A stretch of DNA of 64,000 bases. Source: Sorex araneus. Its lineage: Eukaryota > Chordata > Mammalia > Eulipotyphla > Soricidae. Shown here piece after piece: positions 57,326-64,000 of this stretch. The notes below the pieces were generated by a model. The model saw only the letters and a list, made by a program, of their open reading frames with translations. It ran no database searches and had not been told where the DNA came from. The position numbers were made by a program, and so were the translations under genes. The stretch spans positions 78,201,977 to 78,265,976 of the forward strand of contig NC_073306.1 of NCBI RefSeq assembly GCF_027595985.1. The letters are read 5' to 3'. Position 1 is the first letter of the stretch, and the number at the start of each line of letters is the position of its first letter.

Positions 57326-58505
57326 AGAGAGAGTGAGAGAGAAAGTGTTTGAGAGAAGAAGAGAGGAAGTGAGGGAAGGTGGAATATAAGCATACATTCC
57401 ATCTAAAACATAGTTGATAATAACTTTTGTGACTTAATTTCAGCATATACTAGCTATTATCAGCCATTGACACTTTTAAATTGATTTAACTGGGGTGGAG
57501 TCCCAAAGATGAGTAAAAGAAGAAATAACATTGAGAATATTAAGGTTTGATCCTTTCTATTAAGAGTTGATTTTGGAGTTGTGGAGCACTATATTGGGAG
57601 ATGGAAAAATTCACTGCAAAAATTCACTGCAAAAAGACAATATCTGTGTGTAAAGTCATAGAAATACTAACAATCAGTATGTGCAAAGTATGAATAATTG
57701 CCTATTGTATACATATTGTACTAAGTTACATTAATCTAGTTACACTGTAAACTCCAAATAATAACACAAACATTAACTATTTAAAGATTAGTCTGATTTT
57801 TCAAGGACTTAGATATCAGATGGTCATTTGCTGGTATTATGAGTATCATCATTTCACATGTTCTGTTAAGAGATTATTCCCTAAGGAAAATTTAGTTTAA
57901 GCTCTCCCAGAAACTGCTGTAATAAATCTTTAAAATATAGACATGCCTACTGCTAAAATATATTCTGGCATGGAAAATTTAAACAATGTGAAATCCCAGA
58001 GACTAAGAAATATGGTACAATCATATTACCAATCTTGGCTTCTATTGAAAGAACAGATGTTAGAGAAAACCTTTGAAAGGACTTCATTTGAATATAATAG
58101 ATCTCATTTATTCCAAACTTTCCTATAACCTCCACAATATTCATATGCCAATGAGGTCTTTGTGATTTTGTTGTTGGAGCTATTAATGTATAGACTGCTG
58201 AAATCATAACTTCTATTTTAGGAGGATAGGAGCATTACTTTTATGATTAAAATCAGCATCTTCAAAGATTGCTATTGTAAACAAATACAATGTGAAGTCA
58301 TTAGTGTTACTGAGATACATATCTGTGAAGACATTTTGAACTAGCAAGACAAAGTGGAAAAGCAGCATAACTCCAACTACATGTTCTTTGCAATAGATCA
58401 GTTTGGTTAAGTACCATATGCATCTCTTTATTGAAATCCTATTTTTATTGAATATAACTTATCGAACCTAACAAAGCCAAGATATTGCAATGGTTTTGTT
58501 ATATA
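57326..58505. other. Unassigned AT-rich stretch
   Basis: No gene or element was recognised. A small tandem aaaattcactgc pair lies near 57,606-57,633. Confidence 0.3.
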
Positions 58506-58507
58506 CT

Positions 58508-58640
58508 TCACAGGAACCAGGGAGATAGTTCAAGTGGTTGAGCATACACCTCGCCTGTGTGAGTGAGAAGCCCTGAGTTTGAACCCCTCCTGGTGCGCCA
58601 AGAACCACTAGGTGTAGCTCTCATAACCTCCTGAACACCA
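58508..58640 (+). mobile_element. Old tRNA-derived SINE
   Basis: ggaaccagggagatagttca with box B-like gagtttgaacccctcc. Confidence 0.6.
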
Positions 58641-58716
58641 GATGAAATCTTTAGTGTGTACTATCATGTGTGTGTGTGTTTCTATGTGATAGGTATTTGC
58701 ATATCACAAAAGTAAT

Positions 58717-58876
58717 TTTTTTTCTTTTTGGGTCACACCCAGCAATGCACAGGGGTTACTCCTGGCTGAACACTCAGGAATTACTTCTGGTGGTGCTCAG
58801 TGGATTATATGGAATGCTGGGAATCAAACCCAGGTTGGTCACGTGCAAGGCAAATGCCCTACCAGCTTGTGCTATG
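58717..58876 (-). mobile_element. SOR-type SINE, poly(A) class
   Basis: Inverted complete copy flanked by the perfect 11-bp duplication acaaaagtaat (58,706-58,716 and 58,877-58,887). Confidence 0.93.
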
Positions 58877-58887
58877 ACAAAAGTAAT

Positions 58888-59709
58888 CTTTTCACAAAAA
58901 TTTTCAACACAAAAAGAAAGCATTTACATACCTAATAGTAAGCATATGGTTCAGTCTATAAGTCCTCACTTTGTTCTTATTAAGAAATGTCACATTATCA
59001 CATATTAAAGAAAGAATAGGTATATGTTTTCTCTATTTACAAAGCTATAACTCCTTCTGACAAAGGAGCATGGTGCTTTATGAGCTCATGTTTATGCAGC
59101 ACCTAAATATTTAGCATTTGAACCACAATGGAATTTAGTGAGTATGTAAGACCTCTTAAAGTTTCTCAATTTGCATTTAATTTAAAAGAAAATATGTGTG
59201 CTCTAGGGTCTTGCTTTGGGGAACTAATTCTATCCTTAAAAAGCCAAGTAACTTAAACATATTGAATAGCAAATTCTCCTGAGGTGCTTGCTCACTTCTT
59301 GGATATTAACTAGGAAATTTTAGCCTCATTGAATATGGCAAAGCTGACCTCAGAAGGATTAGGCATGAGCCAACTGCAGGTGCACTACTAAATGGCCACC
59401 TGACAAGTTGGGTATTGTCCTGACACTCCCATATATTTTCCTGGGTTTTTAAAAATTATTTTATTTATTATGTTTCCTTTATTTAATTCTTCTTTTATTT
59501 CTCTCTTCATTATATTTTCTTGGACAATTTTCAAAGCTCTAGAAACAAGATGAGTTAATCAATACCAAGGTCTAATATTTTCAGGAATTATATTTTTATC
59601 CATATAAATAACCCCTGTGAGGTCTCCCCTGATCCCTGTCAATTATTATTTACTTTTCTGAATAAGTAAATTTGCCTATTATTGGCATTTTACATACATA
59701 GAATGATTT
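58888..59709. other. Unassigned sequence
   Basis: Nothing recognised. Confidence 0.3.
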
Positions 59710-59719
59710 TCATACACAG

Positions 59720-61110
59720 TTTTTTAAATTGAATCACCGTGAGAACAGTTACAAAGCTTTCCAGTCTAAGTCTCAGTCATGCAATGACCAAACACTCATC
59801 CCCTCACCAGTACACACCCTCCACCACCAAGAATCCCAGTATACCCCCATCCCAACCCTCCCCCCCTCGCCTATGTGGCAGATGATTTCCACCTTACTTT
59901 CTCTCTGCTTTGATCACATTCAATATTTTGACAAAAGATCCACCATTATTATTTGGAATTTTCCTCAACATTCAGACCTGCCAAAAAGGCATCATTGGAT
60001 AATTAGTTTTCTATTGCTGATATGAAGAACATTTTGGATTTCTGATATTTTAGTAATAAGTCTGGAGGGATTTCTGCCCAAAGCTGCTGGGTTCCTAGAT
60101 TGTTTTGGGTGCCTCTGGGATCATGGCCATTCAGGAGCCAGGAGCTGTTCATGGGCGGCAGCTCAAGGCTCATTGGGGCGGGGAGAGAGGTTAGTTCCAC
60201 TCCCATCCTGTGAGGCCCCGCATGTCATGTCCCTGAAGTCTCATACCTGGCTGTCCAATAGGCTCTGAAAAGGTGGTGTTCACCACGCTGCGGGAGAGAA
60301 TAGGCAGAAGGGACAAACACCTTTCCCCACCCGGGATGGCACAGCGCTGTAGTTTAATGCTCAGTCCAGGTGCATTTCTGCCAGAAGTCGCTGGGTTCCA
60401 AGATTGGTCTCTAGGATCATGGCCGTTCAGGAGCCAGGAGCCGTTTGTGGGCGGTAACTCAGGGCCTAGTCAGGGCTGGGAGAGGGGCCGGTTCCATCCC
60501 CCCCATCCTGTGAGGCTTTGAGTGTCGCCACTCTCTCTCTAGTTTTGGGCAGGGGCAGATGCTAGATCATTTATTTTCCATTGCTCACTTTGTATATCAG
60601 GAAAGGTTGTGCGGCCGCATAAGAAGCCGCGTGCTTCGAAGGAATAGTCCTGTGGCCACATACCGGAGCCATGCTTGTAGAAGCTCATGGCCTCTAGGAT
60701 TCCATCTGGAGAAGGCGGGGAGACTGCACCTGCTCCATCTCGGGGTCCCAGAGATATCAGCTGGGTATGGAGCCCAGAGAATTATCCAGTGTTGTGGTGC
60801 CCACTGGTTTTTTTCACTGCTGAGTGTGGCAAGATAGCGCCAGGGATGGGTTGAGGACATGACTTCTGGCATCAGGGCTGGGAGCCGGGATGGAACTTCC
60901 CGGCTCCAGCGCCACCATACGGTTTGGAGGAATAGTCCTGTGGCCACATACTGGAGCCATGCTTGTAGAAGTTCATGATCACTGGGATTCCATCTGGAGA
61001 AGGCAGGGAGACTGCACCTCCTCATCTGGGGTCCCAGAGATATCAGCTCGATATGGAGCCTGGAGAATTCTCCAGTGTTGTGGTGCCTGCCAGTTTTCTT
61101 CACTGCTGAG
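59720..61110 (-). mobile_element. Composite retroposon: tandem GC-rich units plus L1-like tail
   Basis: Read on the minus strand, two about 288-bp units (B: 60,925-61,110 and 60,637-60,924) are followed by two about 303-bp units (A: 60,368-60,600 and 60,065-60,367). An L1-like 3' end follows (59,940-59,720; ttgaatcaccgtgagaacag on the plus strand) with a T-run. Similar words flank it (catacacagttttttaa at 59,711 and catacgcacagctttttttt at 61,114), a probable diverged target duplication. The 168-codon minus frame (60,597-61,103) spans the B repeats and has no recognised homology. Confidence 0.65.
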
Positions 61111-61551
61111 TCTCATACGCACAGCTTTTTTTTTAACTGATTTTGTTTACTTAACAGGTGTCTAAGTTTCTTCTATATTCTAGTACATATTACATTACAT
61201 TACTTTATTTCTGTAGTACGTTATCACATTACTTTTTACTGTCAAAAATAATGGTTGTACAATACACTACAATTTTTGCCCATCAAGTAATCAACTGAAG
61301 TACATTTGGGTGGTTTCTACTTTTTATTTGTCAAACTATTTTGTTATTATTTCTACTTTTTAGTTATAATGCTGTTATCAATATTCAAGTACAGATTTTT
61401 GAATAGCCATGTTTTCAATTTGCTTCACTCTTACCTATGAATATAATTGTGCAATCATATACCAATTTTGTGTTTAATACATTGTAAAACTATCAGATAT
61501 TTTCAAAGGCTGAATTTGAAAATGGTACTTACTATTTTTTATACTACTATT

Positions 61552-62338
61552 GAAAATAGTATCTACACAATGGAAAACTAAAGCAGTTGTTAGGAAAAAT
61601 GAAGTCATGAAATTTGCTTATAAATGGATGGACATGGAAAGTATCATGCTAAATGAAATGAGTCTGAAGAAGAGAGACAGACAGAATAATTACATTCATT
61701 TGTACAATATTTTAAAAAAGCATAGTGTGATATTATTACCAAAGTATAGCAGAAATGAAGGCCAGGAGGACTAGCCTATGGCTGGAAGCCTGCCACAAGT
61801 ATGAAGTTGGGAAGGGGAGAGGATAGTTAGTATAGAAAAGGGACCACTATGACAATGATTTTTGGGAATAATCACTCTGCACAAGACTGAGTGTTGAAAG
61901 TAGGGAAAGGATTATATATGATAACCTTTCAGTACCTATATTGTAAGCCACAATGCTCAAAAGGAAATAGATACAGAGATCTAAGGAAGAGAAAGAAGGA
62001 GAAGGAGAAGGGGAAGGGAAAGGGGAAAAGGAAGAAGAAGGAAGAAGGAGGAGGGGGAGGTGAGGAGAGAGGAGGAGGAGGACAAGGAAGAGGACGAGGA
62101 GGATGATGAAGATGAGGAGAAGAAGGAGAAGGAGGAGGAGAAGGAGGAGGAGGAGGAGGAGGAGGAGGAGGAGTCGGCCTAGTGCCTGTCATGGAGGCTG
62201 ACTGGGTGGTGGAAGGTGAAAGGAGGGAAACTGAGGACCCCAGTAGTAAGAAATGTACACTGCTGAAGGGACATGTGTTGGAATATTGTATGACTGAAAC
62301 CCAATCACGAACAACTTTATAACTGTGTATCTCACAGT
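61552..62338 (+). mobile_element. L1 ORF2 end and 3' UTR (left part)
   Basis: The frame 61,550-61,774 carries an MKFAYKWMDMESIMLNEMS ending, followed by a 3' UTR and the terminal gtgtatctcacagt. The A-rich end is at 63,077-63,100, beyond the RTE insertion. A purine microsatellite has expanded inside. Confidence 0.85.
61978..62174 (+). repeat. (GGA)n / (GAA)n purine repeat
   Basis: An imperfect purine tract within the L1 3' UTR. The poly-Pro minus frame and Lys/Gly plus frame are artefacts. Confidence 0.95.
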
Positions 62339-63066
62339 ATCACTTGTATCACTTGTCATCCTGTTGCTTATCTAGTTGCTCGAGCAGGTGCCAGTAACAT
62401 CTCCATTCGTCTCTGTCGCGTCCTGGTGTAGCTCAATGGCATCTGCTTGCTCCAGGAACATGAAGAGGCTCAAACCATTAATTCAGGGTCTTGATGAAGA
62501 AGTCTGACCATCTCGTAAGTGGGTGTCCAGGTGTTCTTTTGACATCCCGTGGAATCCAGTCAAGCATGACCATTCTATTATAAGAGAAAGGAGACACCCA
62601 CAACATTGGCAACTATTGCCAGATCTGCCTGTTGTCCGTCATACAAGTTGTTCACTCGAGTCATCCTGAATAGAACAGTCATACTGAATAGAACACTAGA
62701 TGAAGGACAACCATGCAAGCAAGCTGGGTTCCATAAAGGATTCAACATGATCAACTATATCCACACAGTGACCAAGCTCACTGAGGTTTCACGGGAGTTC
62801 AAGATGCCGCTCTGTCTAACATTCATAGATTTAAAGAAGGCCTTTGACTCTTTTGAGACTGAAGTGGTCATCGAAGCTCTAGCCAAACAGGGCATTCAAA
62901 CTCAGTATGTCAGGATCCTCCGTGAGCTGTATTATGGATTCACCACCGGGATCTCACCATTCTACAAGGAAGCAATCATCAACATAAAGAGAGGTGTTTG
63001 GCAGGGCAACACCATTTCACTGAAACTCTTCAGTGCCACCCCTGAGAATATCATGTGATGACTGAA
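62339..63066 (-). mobile_element. RTE-clade LINE fragment with 5' inversion
   Basis: 728 bp flanked by the 10-bp duplication atctcacagt (62,329-62,338 and 63,067-63,076) inside an L1 tail. The left part (62,339-62,575) is the element's 3' end in minus sense. It encodes the ORF C-terminus (WIPRDVKRTPGHP, then GRDRDEW) and a repeated-word tail. The right part (62,583-63,055) is RT sequence in plus sense. Opposite senses within one duplication pair mean a twin-primed 5' inversion. Confidence 0.88.
62586..63058 (+). pseudogene. RTE-clade reverse transcriptase fragment
   Basis: An open stretch (62,606-63,058) carries RT motifs: YKLFTRVILNR, then LDEGQPCKQAGFHKGFNMI (equivalent of the QxGF block). 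Next comes LCLTFIDLKKAFDSFETE with the first catalytic Asp, then GVWQGNTISLKLFSAT, equivalent to RQGD(T/P)xSPxLF. Gly-Asp reads Gly-Asn here. The wording fits the RTE clade, not L1 (compare [13 protein letters not shown]). The YADD region and endonuclease are absent. An early frameshift lies near 62,625-62,640. Confidence 0.9.
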
Positions 63067-63100
63067 ATCTCACAGTTTCATAAATTTCATAAAAAATAAT

Positions 63101-63353
63101 GCACTGCCACTGTAGCACTGTTGTCCTATTGTTCATCGATTTGCCGAGCTGGCACCAGTAACGTCTCCATTGTGAGACTTGTTGTTACTGTTTTTGGCAT
63201 ATCGAATATGCCACGGGTAGCTTGCCAGGCTCTGCTGTGCGGGCAGGAAATTTTTAGTAGCTTGCTGGGCTCTCTGAGAGGGACGAAGGAATCGAACCTG
63301 GGTCGGCCTCATGCAAGACAAATGTCTTACCCACTGTGCTATCACTCCAGTCC
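63101..63353 (-). mobile_element. SOR-type SINE, RTE-tailed class, inverted
   Basis: Tail (tgttgtcctattgttcatcg) on the left, head (ctatcactccagtcc) at the right, abutting the next SINE head to head. It shares the outer duplication cataaaaaataat (63,088-63,100 and 63,519-63,531) with it. Confidence 0.92.
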
Positions 63354-63518
63354 TAGCACAGCAGGTAGGGTGTTTTCCCTGCATGTGGCCAACCCGGGTT
63401 TGATTCCCCCGTTCCTGTCAGAGAACCCAGCAAACTACTGAGAGTATCCTGCCTGCACGGCAGAGCCTGGCAAGCTACCCATGAAGTATCGATATGCCAA
63501 AAACAGTAACAAGTCTCA
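63354..63518 (+). mobile_element. SOR-type SINE, RTE-tailed class, 3'-truncated
   Basis: Begins near the head (tagcacagcaggtagggtgt) and stops within the second module (aacagtaacaagtctca), just before the right-hand duplication. No tail. Confidence 0.9.
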
Positions 63519-63531
63519 CATAAAAAATAAT

Positions 63532-63815
63532 AATAATTCTTTTTAAATGTTTGTGTTAGTAGCTGTAAAGCTGGAAAATCTTTAAAAAGCAGTTACCACC
63601 CTTTTATTTTCCTACATACCTGGAACATAAGACGTGGGCATATTCTCCATATTCTTTAAATTGATGGAGCACTCACCATCCTCAGATATTACACTGACAT
63701 ACCCACAAGATAAAGTCATACCTTTTATCCTCAAGGACTTTAGGACCTAGCAATGAAACTTGTTTCAAAATCCCTTTAGTCTCTATCTACTAAAGAAAGC
63801 AGCTGTTTTTGTTGT
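63532..63815. other. Unassigned sequence
   Basis: Nothing recognised. Confidence 0.3.
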
Positions 63816-63878
63816 TTTATTTTGGGGCCACATCCAGCAGTGCTCAGGGCTTACTCCTATCTCAGTGCTTAAGGGACT
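63816..63878 (-). mobile_element. SOR-like SINE 3' part, inverted
   Basis: gtgctcagggcttactccta matches the inverted SINE body. Confidence 0.65.
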
Positions 63879-63887
63879 AGATGTGGT

Positions 63888-64000
63888 TCAAGATGATATA
63901 GTACAGTGGGCAAGGCACTTATCTACCATGTAGCTAGCCAGAGTTCGATTTCCAGCACCCCATATGGCTCCCCAAGCCCGCCAGGAGTAAACCCTGAGTG
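63888..64000 (+). mobile_element. SOR-like SINE, cut by window end
   Basis: The degenerate head (agtacagtgggcaaggcact) and box B-like gttcgatttcc are followed by ccgccaggagtaaaccctga. Confidence 0.8.

Noticed and set aside
60597-61103. 168-codon minus frame as a novel protein
   Set aside because: It spans two tandem non-coding-looking units; the openness follows from repetition and GC content, and no motif is seen.
61929-62192. Poly-proline minus frame
   Set aside because: Translation of the GGA/GAA purine repeat.

Overview
The window is repeat-dense mammalian nuclear DNA with no host protein-coding gene or exon that I can recognise. The abundant tRNA-headed SINEs (a gctggagcgatagcacag-type head on either strand) match my memory of the SOR SINEs of shrews. 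A MIR copy and an MLT1-like LTR fit a placental mammal. I infer a eulipotyphlan such as Sorex. Nearly every long open frame lies in a retroelement, a microsatellite or chance sequence.

Layout. 1-1,884: SINE and LINE tails and a large GAT/GAAA microsatellite. 1,885-14,995: a decayed endogenous retrovirus with paired 414-bp LTRs and a 4-bp target duplication (TTAT). It is filled with later insertions and carries betaretrovirus-like pol and env remnants. 15,000-24,640: SINEs, two retroposons with clear target duplications, simple repeats and old L1 pieces. 24,657-31,360: an almost full-length young L1 (intact ORF1, broken ORF2) inserted in an older L1 and itself interrupted by an inverted L1 tail. 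32,751-34,096: a second 5'-truncated L1. 36,487-36,694: a U6 snRNA/L1 chimeric retrocopy. 38,375-46,750: SINEs and a decayed L1. 47,000-59,700: the least repeat-dense part, with MLT1-like, MIR and a few SINE/L1 pieces. 59,720-61,110: a composite retroposon with tandem GC-rich units. 61,552-63,100: an L1 tail hosting a 5'-inverted RTE-clade LINE fragment. 63,101-64,000: SINEs.

How the parts relate. Two retrotransposition machineries can be read here. L1 explains the poly(A)-tailed SINEs, the U6 chimera and the nested L1 tails. An RTE-clade LINE, caught as a fragment at 62,339-63,066, has a 3' end matching the 3' end of the second SINE type (47 of 54 positions against the SINE at 45,465-45,518). 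The same tRNA-like head is therefore joined to two different tails. A set of longer retroposons also combines a common GC-rich 5' half with either an RTE-like or an L1-like tail. This modular network is the most interesting content of the window.
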